From positions 375,001 through 439,000 of the forward strand of contig JACATO010001037.1 in the NCBI GenBank assembly GCA_018389105.1: a stretch of 64,000 nt of DNA, written 5' to 3'. Every line of letters begins with the position of its first letter. Position 1 is the stretch's first letter. The notes beneath the pieces were generated by a model, which ran no database searches, was not told the origin of the DNA, and saw only the letters and a program-made list of their open reading frames with translations. A program made the position numbers and the translations under genes. Positions 15,301 through 29,800 of the stretch are shown in pieces. Source of the DNA: Nautilus pompilius (taxonomy: Eukaryota > Mollusca > Cephalopoda > Nautilida > Nautilidae).

Positions 15301-18300
15301 TTCTTTTAATTAGAAACTTATCCATAGTAAGGGGAAAACAAAGCACTTTTAAAACTGATGCAACATTTGAACAGTAAGAACATACAGGATACCCAACATA
15401 AGAGTAGGCTAGCTATTATTATGAGGAGGGTGAAACAACCTAACGAGTTTCAGAACATTACTTCTAGTTGCTATTATTATACCACAATAACAAAAATACA
15501 ACTGAGAGAACAGCATCAGTTTTTAATATTTTGGCATACCCCCTAAAAAGGCTTCACATACCTGTTTAAATACCATAGAATTAGTATTTAATTGACATTC
15601 ACCTGCTTGAGGCTTACTGATTTTCTAGGTAGTAGTGTAATGCAGCATCATAGATGCCCTGCAAACACTAAAATAGGTTACACTTTCACTGTAAATTTTG
15701 TACCAATGGATGTCAATTTCTGTCTATAGACATAACTTATCTTGTTTGGCCCACATTATAATGAAAAGAATTAGTAGGCTTTAAGAGCACACAACTAAAT
15801 TCACAACACATGCTACCTGTATTGGAACCATGGTTTTGCTTTGTTGCATTAATAAACTACGTAGGAATGTAAATGATCAGATCATTATTTTATATGATTT
15901 AAATTTTTAAGAAATTAATCTCTCAAAATAATTAATAAAAATCATAAAGAAACCAAACTTACTTAATAATATATACATTCATCTAAAGTTAAAAGTAGAC
16001 ATAATTGCATATTACGTTTCTTAGAGGTACAGTAGTCTTCGAAAAAAAACGAAGTCTACAAGCTATACTGAATAGTTTAGGTTATCTATTACATTAATAA
16101 ATACGTATTTATTTCAAATAAATTAGTTAACTGCTACAACAATACAAAAAAGCATTCCAGTTATAATACAACATAAATAAATTGGACAGAGGATTGTAAC
16201 ACCGGCTTGTTTAGATCTACAAGCCTCAATTCTGGAACCTTTCCAGAGACTATCATTGCCATAACTATATAATATATACATATTTATATAATTCTCAAAC
16301 CAGGTGATTCATTTTCTTACTACAATTAGACCTCATAAGATGTTTACTTAAAATTTTTAATATACCATAAATGTTCCGAAGGAGATGAACAATACCAAAA
16401 CTAAATTCATATGAAATAATAAATTCTCTTCCAAAGAAAGAAAAAAAAAAAAAAAAAAGCTGTTTTGTATCACATCAGAATAACAAGCAAACTATGGTTG
16501 CTACTCAAAACTTTCTACAAATTCCTAATTAGAACATCAATATTTGGATTTGTTAAAAAAGTTCCTAGAAAAAATTAAAAATGCTAATATATATAATAGT
16601 AAATCACAACAATAATGATCTGGTTGACAAAACTTGGAAAACTCTTTATTTAGGGCTACAGATGAAGGCCAATGGAAAGTCAAATTGCAAGAAATCATAC
16701 CACATTACTCTCACTGTGAGGGTAAACAAAGGGTATCTCCATCAGGGATGAAACAGACCAAGATAAATGAATGGAATACCTTTACAGTCAAAAAGCTGGT
16801 CACCATGATAAGGATCAAAGTCAATGTGACCCCTTGCCACACAAACCACCAATACAAAACTCAAACCTATGCAAAGCAATAATGTGATGATACTATCACA
16901 AAACTCAAACAGCAAAAGTTTAGCAACAGATAGAAACTCCAGGCACAGACTCAGTGGATAATACATCTCACAAACCAAGATCATCAAAAGCCTCTAATGG
17001 TTGCAGAAGAGTTGACTAACGTAGGGGGCATGAGTCTTGCCAGCCATAGACAGACCCTCTGAGACCAGATAGGACAGCCTATGCACAAGAGGTAAAAGCT
17101 GTGGGCATAAAGGGCAGACTGACATTTCCAAAAAAAAAAAAAAAAAACCAAAAGGATGATCAAATAGTTTATCAGGCTAACCAATAGAGTTATTGCAGAT
17201 ACTAAGAGATTTAGAGTAGCCTCTAATCATTGAGAAACTCAATCTACCTTTTATGCAGCAGCAATACTGACAGAAAATAGAGTCAGACATTGAGACACAC
17301 AAGACCGTAGAAAAGAGAGAAAAACAGTGCATGAATCAGACAAGAGCTTTCAACCACTGCCAGAACTACATCATTTCATCTGCTAAAAAGAAAACACGAG
17401 TAAATGTGTTGAAGACAAAGACTCAACCTTTAAAATAAAGCAGCAGCTTCCAACTAAAGATCAGATAATTCTAAAGACATGAAAAGAGAAACAAACACTT
17501 CTTGCAGAATAAAATCTTTAAAAACATAAGGAAGTTCTAAGATATCCTGACAAGTAGCAAGTGACTATCAAAGTGACAAAAACAGTTGTGGAAAATATGG
17601 AAAGATGTTAAGAACCACAAAGAGGCAATTAAAGAGCCTAAATAATTTACTGAAGGTTTTTCTTCTCCCCAGTGACAAAACATCTCCCAATAGTAAACAA
17701 GATACTTTCAAGCATCATAACAAAGAAAATGTAAACATCTGATTATCAACTGCCACTTTAACAGAAAGGTTGCTGGAAGGGTTCATATAAATGAAAAAAT
17801 GCAAGGATCAGCTCCTCACCAATATAATGATCATGAATAGTGTTAGAAAAGGCAAGAACCTCAGTGTAGCCTGGACAGACGAGAGAAAGGTCTGACATTT
17901 CCCACAACTGGATAGTGGAAAGCATGGAAGTGAACAAGTCTCATCCAGCAATACAGTCCTTCATGAAGACATCTCAGCAGTAGAAAACCAATCACCTCAC
18001 AAATCTAACTAAAAATATTAAAAATAAAAGGAGGCATATTAGCTGTCCGTGCTGCAGTTCTTGGTACTTTCACTTCGAAGTGCAAAACTCAACAGCACTA
18101 AAACTAAGGGCATAATTTGGGCAAAGGGCAATGGTAACAAATTCATAAATCACTTGTTGTACATGAATGACCTTAAACCCTATGCTAAAAAGGAAGAACT
18201 TTTTTTTTCTTTTCTTTAGCGATCACTCATCTTCATAAGTGTGGGATGTGTTGCACCATCGTTATGTGCACTCTGGCCCAGTGCACCCTTCTTCAGCAGT

Positions 18301-21300
18301 GGTTTATTCTTCTGACTTTTCTTTGTCATAGGAAACTTGCCTCTATCATGGCTATAGTGTCCTCCACCCTTGGTTCCTGTCTGAGTGCCTACACACAGGC
18401 CACTTCCCAACAGCAACTGGAGCAATGCCAGTAAAGTACCTTGCTCAAGGGTCAACAACAATGTGCCAACAGCAGGAATTGAACCCAGGACCTTAGGTCC
18501 TGAAGCCAACACACTCACCACTGAGCCACATTGCCTGGCAACAAAAGGAAGAACAATTACATGGTGAACAGATAGTTGTCAGTCAGGATATTAGCATGAA
18601 ATGTGGATTGGATAAATGTTGGAGGCAACAATCCAATGAGGAAAACTTGACTTTACAGAGAATCCAAGCATATAACAATCAAGAAACTAGAGCAAAGTGT
18701 TTTCAAATGTGTGTGTATTGATGAGTCTGATGTCATTTGAAATCAAAGTTGAAAGAGAACCAGAAGGGTGAGATTGGTATTGGAGCGATTTCAAGGCACA
18801 GAATAACAACAATGCTATCAACACACCAATAATATCAACTGCCAAATGTGTTTTTGGAATAATCAGTTAAATCCAATCAGAAATCAAGTGAGTAGATGCA
18901 AAAACCAGAAAGCCCTGACCATTCACAGTAGGTATCCACAATTTATTTGCCCAGGAAAAAGCTTTATCCAGTTGAAAACTGCCAAAACATTTATCACAGG
19001 AATGGATACTTACAATAGGATCCAAAATTATTGGTATAAGAGTGGTTTTGTAATTAAACTAATGGGCAGTTCTGTATTTTGTGTACATTTATATTGAAGT
19101 TGTTCTCACTGTTTCATGCAAAGTTGATTCCAGATGCAAATATCAATAGTTATTTAGCACTTTGGAAATAACTACTCCATCATGGAAATGAGCAGAAACA
19201 AAAGACACAGGGTTCAGTGGACCCCACAACAATGGCAGGAGCTGTGGACTGATAAATCAAAGTTTTGAGGTTTTTGGTAGTAAGCATCATCTCTACATTT
19301 GTTGCCCTTCACACAAAATTTGTCAATGCCTTTTTAGATGTAGATTCATTTTTCAACAAGAAAACTATTTTAAACACATGTCCAAGCTCTGCAAAGGGTA
19401 TGTGGTTCAGACTGCTTCCAAACTTTGTGTTATCACATCATTAGCCAACACCGACCTTAAATAAATTGCTTTGATGGTGATGGGATGAACTGAATAGGAA
19501 GGTTAAATCTAGGCATTCAATGAATGCTACCTGTGGCAGTATTTGCAAAAAGAATGGAGAAGCATTTAAACTGATTATTTACAAAAACTTAAATTGCATG
19601 CCAAGATTATGAAAAACAGTTAAGATGGAGGGTTATTTTAATGAAAGTGGAGTTTGACCACCACGAACATCCATAATGCTTGTTGAGACATTTCTATTTA
19701 TGATTCCTTAGGATATTGTTAGATGACAATAAGGAATCATCCCCAATGTATCTTTTGTCTAAATTTTCAAAATGTAGCAAATTTAGAGTTTGAACCTTTA
19801 AATTTGCAGTCCAGTGTATTTCCAAAACACTCAAGTACTTAAGACTAGTCTTTGAGTACAAAACCAGAAAAGCCAAGTATTCCATCACCAAAATGTCCAG
19901 AGACTTCAAGACAGAAGCAGGACTAAAGGAGACATTACCAGGTGATGCAATGAAATAGGTCAATAAAAACATAGGAAAGGAAAGACCACCATAGAATGTC
20001 AATTCACTCATACTAATCCCACCATGACTACAACATTTCAATAGCTGAAAAACAGGTGTCAAGGAGAAACAAAGTTTTGTCATGTTATCGCAAGACCAAA
20101 TACTAACCAGATACTACCAAATATGCATTTTGAAGACCAGCATTGTTGCACCATCAATAAGGAAACTACCTGTATCAGATATCAGCAGCATGCTCTATTT
20201 TTGCATCAACAGAGTACCTGAATTGGCACAACAAAGCTGCTAGTTACATAAACTTGCATATCTGTAAGCAGTTTAATATGGAGGTAACAGACAAGTGGTA
20301 CAGGCTCAGAATAATGTCAGAAAGTCGGAAAACATTGTTAAAAACAAAAAGAATGTGAGTTATACACTGATAAGTGTGGGGAGTTTTTTTTGCACAAAAC
20401 ATTGCAGTAAAGGAGATGCAGAAGATGACTAAAAACAAAAATTTTGAAATTAAAATTCAGGAATGTAGGAATGTGCACCATAGTAATAACTGCCATTACT
20501 AATGTGATAAGCTTCATCATGAAGGGAATGAACAAGAACCTTTCTGAAAGCAGAAAACTGTCAGAAGTACAGAAAATAACACTTCTCTACACTGCACAGA
20601 CACTAACTGAACTCTATTTCACACCACCAATCCGTGTGCTGCTAAGGGCTATGGTTCAGCCCTGCATCATGGTGATTATCCATAGCAACACCCAAGTTGA
20701 AATAAACAACAACAATGGGTTTTAGTATCTCTAATGTATAGCATAAGACTTATGTAACTCTTGCCACTCAGTATGCATGCTGTAGAAATGGCAGGAGAAA
20801 TACCATAAATTATGGTGTTTATTTAATAATGAGAACACAAAGAAAGAAAATTGTGGTAAAAACAAGTTATCAAAAAAATTGAAATCAAATCTTTATGAAA
20901 TCTAAATGTTTAGTGATTATTTTCTGGCTAGTTTTTGAATTTCTCTAATTATTACTACTGCCACTGCTTTAGCAGACATTCCCATATTATAGAACATTCA
21001 CAAATGACTTTTATTTGAACTACTATGGCATTAATAATTTTTTTTTTAAAAATCAGTTCATGAATAAAAATCAACTTAATTTTCAAACAAACAAACAAAC
21101 AAAAAAAAATTTTTTTTTTTAAAAAAGTAGCATTATAATAATACCATGAAAATATGATTACTAGTACTGAATCAAGTCAGAAACTTAAAAATAATTATGT
21201 TAAGACCAAAACAACAATAATATGGAATTTAAGAATCCCCCTTTATTTTTTTTTAAATACACAATAAGGTATGAACATTCTTTGTAGACTATACCAACCA

Positions 21301-23795
21301 TATTTCTTACATAAGTAACACTTACTCTTGAAATATCAACTATTTTGATACTTCCACCATGAAATAATGTCAGTGCAAAGCAATTCAAATTCCTTTCTCC
21401 CCACCCAATAACTACCATATTTTTAGCCTATAAATCTGTGTGGAGTAAGAGTTGAATTGGCTAATTTTCTCATTTTTTCTTTCCTTCATTCACAGTTAAG
21501 TAAATTTGGAGTATAAGACTAGATTAGATCAACTAAGGTAGTTAGCCAAACTTTCAACCAGTCAAAATAATGTGTCAAATTCTTCATAACACTGTTGTCT
21601 CACATCGTAATGCTGTCTACAATACTTTCAGACTTGTAAATGTTAATAAGCTGTTGTTGTTGGATGATCTTCAGGATAAATAAGATGTGTCTAGTTTTAG
21701 TTACTGCATAAAATCAGTGATTATAAGGTGATCCTATGTCATTTGTGTCGTGTTGAATCACTTACTTTAAAAACCCAAACGTGTCAGTTTATCTATCTTC
21801 AACACTTATTTGATTTTGAAATATTGGAGCACACTTAAATTCAGAAATTCAACTATTTCAAGCTATCCAACATTTGAGGTTCACAACTAGGCCAACATGT
21901 TCTGGGAAACCACTATGGTGAATATTGTACACAAGTAAAAGATAGGGAGAAATATAAAGGCAGTAATCATTAGTTGCAATTTGTTTGACTTTTAATCTCA
22001 GCTGTATAGTCCACAACATGGAGCAAATTGGGTTAGCACATATTGCTCCAAATTATCCTCAATGTTAGTTCAACTAATTTTGCAGCTGCAACTTGCCTTC
22101 TTGGGTTTCTTAGTAGTCTGTAACATATCCTTTGTTTTATGCAATTCCCAACACATTTCTTAGTGACATCAGTTTCCTGTGAGTGGCAATATTACCAAAG
22201 CAAACTTAACTTCCAGTTTAAAAGGTACTATGTACAACCTGCATGATTTTACAGGAGGCATGGTGAATTGCTCTCCAAATCAGCAAAAATTCCTGTAGTC
22301 TATTTCAGATGAACAGTTTTATAGTTTATTTCAAGAAATACACTGACATTTCTTTTTTCATTGAAGCAATTTCATTGACTCTCCATAGACAAGTCAATTT
22401 GAGTATAAGTTGAAGCCTGGACATCCAGGGGAAAAAAGTATCAACTTATACACCAAAAAATACAGTAATTACATATGAAGCTTGGTGTATTGGTCAGACT
22501 CTTATTTCCAAGTATACTAAAACAATTTATCATCTTGAAAATACGCATAAACATAATTGTTGCTTCTTGTTCAATCATTAAATACCATTTGGTCATATGT
22601 TGATATAAAATGAAAAATAATTGTTTAAAACAGGAAGCAGCACTATATCTTTATTTTAATGATAAAAAAATCCAAACAAAAGTACTGACAGCATAGACCA
22701 TATGCATAATCTGAAATAAACAATTAAATATTTATTTATAAATCAATTTTTTGTGTTACATTTCTATAAGCCAAGCAGTTTTAAAGTAATTCTAGTAAAT
22801 AGTGAGACTAAATAGAAAATAAAGTGTGTCCAAGATCTTTATAAATTTTCATTTAAACTTTGAAAATGAAAAACTTTGTTAGAGGGAGAGAGAGAGAGAG
22901 GATTTCTAACATGTTTGACATCCCACAAACAGTGAAAGTTTTATGATCTTAGTTAATACTAATGTACTGTGCATGTGTCACTTGTGATAATTATAGGTAC
23001 ATCAGTGTTGAGAATATTTTCTAAAATATTTTGGCTTGTTGGATTTATATATGAAGTGAAAAATTAGTAAAAAATAATTAAAATTCTTATTAAAAGCAGT
23101 TGGTGAATTATGGTAGATGTTAGAAATGTTATTGCTATATATTGCATATTTTAGTACCAGAGTAGTTTATTAAAGATAGATTTCTTTTTTGCAAGCTTTT
23201 GCTGGTAGGAAAATGCAGAGCAAGATGCAATAAGCAATATAAAGCTGAACCTAGAGCATCATGAGATACCAGGACACCATACATGCTAGCAAGCTGGCCA
23301 CTTTACTACAGAGCAAAACAAACACACACGCATTTATGCAAACTTTTCGAACCTGAATTATTTGGGGAAAGACCAGATGGAAATCGAGATAGCAGTCCAA
23401 TCTGATGTGAGTACTGGGCCTGTCCATGGTAAGGAATTGGTAACTCTTTGGAACTACCTATTAAGAAAAGCATGCAATACACAAACTATTACTAGCATGC
23501 AAATAAAAACACTACTCAAAATACTGATGGTGTATCTCATTCCACATGCAGCAGTCAATCCAGAGAATGTACTGATTTAAACTGGTCCATTCTTAAACCC
23601 ACAAGCAAGCTGTTTGTCCAAGCAAATACATGACTTGCATATCTCTGCAATATGATCCCACTTGAGACTCCAGTTTTTGGCTGATGCAATTTAATTCAAT
23701 GCAGATATGAATTGTCAAAAGTACTGCCTTTTTGTAGCTTTAAAACAAGTTTTCCAAAGACATTTTGATTATACTTAAAATTTTTCATTCGTATG

Positions 23796-23827
<32 letters not shown>

Positions 23828-26800
23828 TATGACTGTTCATTAGTAAACTTCCATAGATAAAAACTCCTGCTATTACAATGACTTAACATATTTTAAAAGA
23901 AATTAATTTCATTTTAAAGAAAAAACTTGGTTTATACATGAAGTATTCATTATACAAAGCTACAGCCACATCAGGCAGATTTTCATCCTGGTGGTGCTTC
24001 TGACTGCTACATACTAGAGACATTCAAATAAAATCTGGCTGGTCACCATTATGGCAATACTATTTCTGCATGGTTTCATTTGAACGTCTAGTATTTAAAT
24101 CAAATAAAATTTATACACGATTACAATTACATTTGTTATTTAGCAAAGGCAAGTCCCACTTTATTTGAAGAGGACGACAAAACAGTTTACCAAATCTAAA
24201 AGAATTGGGAACAAGCTTTTTCATTCATACCAGTGAAGTATCATTTAAATGCAAATGTAGAAATACATAGTTTTTAATTTATCAACAATGCAATCTTAAT
24301 TTCAACTTCTAACATCAAATAAAAATATTAGAAAAATGCGCAACCACAAGAATTCAGTAGTTTGACTATCATCAGATAATCTAGATAAAAAAAAAAAATC
24401 ACACTAATTTCCCATTTCTCTCTCAACATAAAAATGCTAATGCATATGCAAACAAACAAAAACACTAATGCATTCACAGGACCAAATAATTAAAAAGATG
24501 CTTCATTACCAAAGCCACTAGAGACTGCACCCTTGTCTTCTAAAGATAACCTTATACTAAAATGTTATCATGCATCAGCAAAAGTTAAAACTAAATTAAA
24601 TTTTTGTAATAATTTCAATAATGCATACAATCTTGCATAACTTTCTGAATGTATTTATTTCTGTTTATCATTAGTTTACTGACAATCATTAGAAATGAGT
24701 GTTAGTAATGTTACTGGCTACAAACAGCAACAGCTGACAAAACACGAAAGTTCACTGTTAAGTCCAAGAGTCTAAATTATTTAATTTTTTAAGACAGGGC
24801 CTCTATACAAGTCAAACTTTCTTCCTCTCTTACTTACTGTAGCAATTAATTACTGGAAGGAGCAGCAGTCAGTTCTTAATTAGGCCATTTAATCTAGACA
24901 TTGCTTGATGGCAAACAGAAACAGACCCCCCCAACTAACAACTAAACTAGCTTCCAGTAAGTAGATTCAGAAATTTCCTGTTAATCACCTCAAACAAAAT
25001 GAAGTATATAAACCAAATAAAAAATAACAAAACCTGCTAATATCTGACAGTGAAATAAAAAGGATGGAGGTTTTGTGAATGTAGATTTATACATAATATA
25101 AAAAAATTTCCAACAGCAGCTAAAACCTTTGTAGTTCTGAAATAGTAAATTTGTTGCATTATTTTCATTATTAATGTTATTCTTTTGACATAATTATGCA
25201 TGCTTTGGTGTCATTCATAAAGAAAAAAGGGAGATAATTGTATAGGTTATTTTTGAACTGTAAACAGAAAAACTTAAGGATATTTAATCCTTCTTCACAA
25301 AAAAAATCATTTATTACAAACAATCAAGCATTTCTACCAATATCACTCACTTTCTGAATCTTAAAATAAAAGAAAAAACTTCAAAGTATTTAAAAAAAAA
25401 AAAAAAATTGCCTCCATGGTATTCCTATTATTTTAAGATATTTCAATTTTAAATTTTCTCTCCTACTTTTAAATTTTGAAATTTTAAGACCCAGTAACAT
25501 GATGATGAAAAAAGTGACAGAAAAATTTGTTTCAGGATTTTTAAAGTGTTGAATTAGCATTTCATACAACAAGCAAAAAAATATAAAAGATTATAATTTT
25601 GATCACTATAAATTAAGAAAAATAAACGCACTATTAGCTAGTGGTATAGATTAACATGAACTGAAATGTTTTTTGTAGATGATAAAATGTTATAGAACAA
25701 ATATAAGCCATAATAAAAAATAATCTTTTTCTCTCATTTTTGATTTATATTCTAAAATCTCTCTTATATTAAATTGAACCCTTCATGCTAGAGGCAGTGC
25801 CTTCAGATTCCTAGAGAATTATTTTTTTTACTATTTATAACAAAACATTAAACAATGGATAGATAGACAGCAAAAAATAGAACAGACTACTCACTTTGTG
25901 AGAATGACCCTCCAGTTGAACTCTGCAAATAAGATGCTGAAGTAGAATTTGGAGGTGGCGCAGATGTGGTGCCCTGCTGGAAAGACAGCTGCTGCGCTGA
26001 GGGTGGAGGTCCTTGTCCTGCATACGGCTGCCTGCCCATAGGATGGGGATGTCCAGCTGGATATCCCATTGGTGGCTTTGGCATGACATTCAGCTGATTT
26101 TCAGACAGATGTGGGGGATGCACATTGACAGCTGGAAGGGGTCCTGCTGGAACATTTGAACTACTAGAGTATGCTAAGGAATATGGCAGAGTGCTGGTAG
26201 TTGGCATGCCAGTAGGGCCATTCATTAAAGGTCCACCAAATGCGTTTTGTGGCTGTTGTATCTGTTGAGTTGGTGGTGGAAATTGACCTGAAGCACTAAC
26301 AGCTACATTAGATAATCCAGTTCCAGCTGGTAAGGCTGCAAATGGTGCTGGTGGTCTTTGCATGGAACCATGGTTTCCAGAAAATGGCGGAAAAACACTC
26401 ATAGGTGTACCTACTTGGTTAGCATTCTGATTCATGTTGCTACAAGGCACTCCCTCAACTGAAGGAGCATTACTAGATCCAGGCATCACCTCTGTTCCTG
26501 GTATTCCATTGTAATTCCCTGCAGCAGGCAATGGTGGTCCAGACTGATTTACACTTTGTAATGTAGAGGCACCTGGCATGCTTGGAGGATAAGGACCTGC
26601 TTGCATCTGATTTTGTTGAAATGTAGTGTTGCTAACAGGCAGCCGAAAATTGCTCCCAGAAGGTGGAACAAATCCATGACCTTGAGATGGCTGTCCAAAA
26701 GACCCAGGTGGTGGCTTAACTGGCATACCAAGTGAACTGATAACAAATTCTGAATCTGGAAAATTAAAAATATGAATGATAACATTATTAAACTTAATAA

Positions 26801-29800
26801 AAAAAAAATATTAAAGTATCTAAATTTTAAAAATATTTTAATGCTAAATGTTAAAAAACCCACCATAGATAACACAGCAGCCGTAGTATGATTGTTTGCC
26901 TAGTAAAATACTTCAATTATTTTCCTCTTGAAGATTTCTAATTTTGCTATACTAAATAAAAGAACCATAATAAAAAATTTCATTTTAAACTTAGAGAAAA
27001 TAAATATCTAGTTAGTTAACTAAAAAGATCAAGATGTCCTTATACAAGCTTTTTGTCACATGAATATTTAGTAATGTTACATTTTAATAATCAAGATAAA
27101 CAATTTTAAAATAACAATTTACAGATAAAATTTCAATTACTTTTATCATTCTTATTCCTAACCAACTTCTTCAACTTGTTTATGAATTTTAAGTATTGGA
27201 TAATCTTTCCTGGTCAAAAACAGGGTCTCTGTGCTAATGTGGATGACAAAAACTGGTTTAACCAGTTAACTACTTGATAATGGAAAACTCCTCCAGTCTT
27301 CTTTTCACTGATTAGCTTATGAAGTTTGTGCTGAAAGCTTAAGTAATCTATAGACTTTTCTTTGTATGTCCAGCAAAGCAAAACATTCTCCACCATAGTG
27401 CTGTCTGTCTGTCAGCAATGGAGTTACCTCTGTGCCTGATTACAAAGCTTTCATGCCAAGAGCCAGTCCTGTCTAGCTGATGCAAAAAAGTAGGTCAATG
27501 TATTCCCGACCAAGTCCTTTACTTGTTGTAGAAACTAATCAATCTTCTGCGCTGTGCGTATGTCATCTTTATTAACGTACTTTGTGGTGCACTAAGATTA
27601 AATCCCCATGATTGTTCTGGACAATTTTGACAAAATATGGTATACAAACATTTCAACAAATGTAGGAACAAACCGGCTGGTGAGAAGTGTATATGAAATA
27701 CTCATCTTTGCTCACAATTCCTTAATTTTAACCTTTAGCCAAGAAACAGTTACCACATACTATTACCGAACCCCTAGCATGTTTCACAGTCTTACACTCT
27801 CTGGTCTATTTTCCTCATGGTTATGCCTGCAGAACAAATGATTTTAATTTCGAAAAAGTTCTTTTCTAGTTTCATCATTCCAAGTATGCTGCTTCCTTCC
27901 CTATGCCATTCTTAGTGACCCATTTCTTCCATATTTGTAGAAGCTAATATTTAGTTTACAGGGTGCAATTTTTTTCCCATTTAAACCAGTGCTGCGTCAA
28001 GCATTTCTGCATTTATTTCAGGAAACATTCTGAAGCAGATATCAATATTCTCCTAATTACAATCTTGCCTTGCAATGCTGTAGAGTCCATTGTACTATAC
28101 CATAAGATATTTGAAATTGTTGTGCATGGTATCTGCAGGTAAATATTCTAATTCAAATTTATAGTTTTATATTCATTGATTGCATGTATGAATTACTAAA
28201 TTAAACATAATAAATAATTTGCTAAATTAGAATAGCTCCAAAATTACTTTACAGATAAGCAACTTGATATATTGCATTTTCACAACCAGTGACTTTTGTA
28301 ATGATGTTACTATCGATGCAGGCAGTTAAAGGGATGTTTTAGTATTGCTAAGACTTGCAAGTGAGTGAGAAAGATCAACATTTAAATCACTTTAACCCCA
28401 AGCAAAACCATTTAAATGTGCTGAAATAATAAAAGAAAACCTGTTTTATTAAAAACTGGAAATATTAATAAAAGTTAAATACAAAAAAAAAGAAAAGAAA
28501 GGGATAAGAATATAGATCTTATTACTTTTTGCTTATATAAATTATTTTCAAGATCAAAAAATTTTTAATAGGTGACATTACAAGACAGCTGCTATGCTAT
28601 GCACTCGACCATCCATCACCTGACAGATTTAAATTTCACATTCCTCTAAACTGGGACACGTCCAACAAGCTAGCTGTCAGCACAAACTTCTGAATACTTA
28701 AGTTCATTATCCTTTTAAAGTGTTTTCTGATATAATATATGTATACAGTTGTCCCCCAGTATTCGCGGGGGTTACGTTCCTAGAGCACCCGCGAAGAGTG
28801 AAAAACCGCAAATATTGGACGTGGTCTATAAAAATGCCTATAAACGTCAAAATATAATAAAAAATACAACACTCAGAGAAACACTCGAGATAGCTACACG
28901 CGGTAAACTGAAATGAAGCGGGGCTGCTGGGCTGCATCTGCCTGAGACAGCGCCTCGTGGGCAGCAGCCAATCAGCAGCAAGGAGAAATGAATAACGCTC
29001 TCGGATTGGCTACTTTCAAACCTCCAGCCAATGGCGTTTATTTTATATTGATATTTTTCTGAATTTACATTAGTATTTATATTACAAAATTAGTAAATTA
29101 TATTGTTATTAATAATTTAGCATTAAAAAGCGTGAAAAAATATATATTGCCACAAAAAAATCGTGGAAGATACTTGCAATTCCATGAACAATTATTAGTT
29201 AGGTTCTAAGGAAAATTCCGTGAATGCTGAACCGCGATTACGCGGTGGGGGGCCGACTGTATACATAAATTGGTGGTCATGGTACCAACTCGCTTTGATA
29301 TACATTCCCGTGATGGTTTATCCTTACTCTTTCTTCTTCACCAGCAAGCCACATGGGTTTCTTCTACCACATTCTCCCACATATAAAAACAAAGTTATAG
29401 CAAGAATTTCAGGTCTGTTCTTGAGTAGTGTGGAAAGATTATGTGAGCCTACCATGTAAGCATCCTTTCTCCACAGTTGATCTGGCTAACACTCAACTTT
29501 CAAATGCCACATTAAAATGATAAACATAGGTACTGTTTTTTTCCTTGATGCCATAGGATTATGAATCAAAATGTCCCAGTTGATTTTCAGTGTCACAAGA
29601 CTTAGAAAAAAAAACAACCCGCACACCCATTGCCTTTTATTTTACTCCCAATATATTTTCTTTTTTGATTTAGAGTTAACTATAGTTGCTAAAGAAGTTT
29701 TAGTTCAAGGATCAGTGTACAATTTGGAGAAGTTGCTTTCCTACATGTAAGTTGACTGTGCAGAGACAAGATCAATCCTGCCAAAATTAAACTACCCAGA

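Larger units (their letters stand above)
10436..25894. other. Sec24 intron 2 (15.5 kb)
   Basis: The largest intron. Recognised contents are Tc1-like relics (10930, 19180), a BED-finger relic (14700), the SINE at 18200, (AT)14 and hairpin copy 2. From 13968 to 14020 is an alternating purine-pyrimidine run (GTGTGCGTACGCACATGG, then ACACAC). Sequence at 16600-18100 and 19600-20700 is less AT-rich than the rest and looks like older transposon DNA I cannot name. The remainder shows nothing. Confidence 0.6.

Noticed and set aside
18216-18521. 101-codon minus-strand frame
   Set aside because: Lies wholly inside the SINE, read through the tRNA-like head.
18480-18540. Possible functional tRNA gene (A and B boxes on the minus strand)
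   Set aside because: No cloverleaf with a proper acceptor stem, and it is attached to a SINE body with tail and target duplication.
19694-20083. 129-codon minus-strand frame in the large Sec24 intron
   Set aside because: No recognisable family. It lies beside a plus-strand Tc1 relic and is probably antisense of old repeat DNA.
28860-28990. GC-rich patch that could be a promoter
   Set aside because: It is the interior of the Tigger-type MITE.
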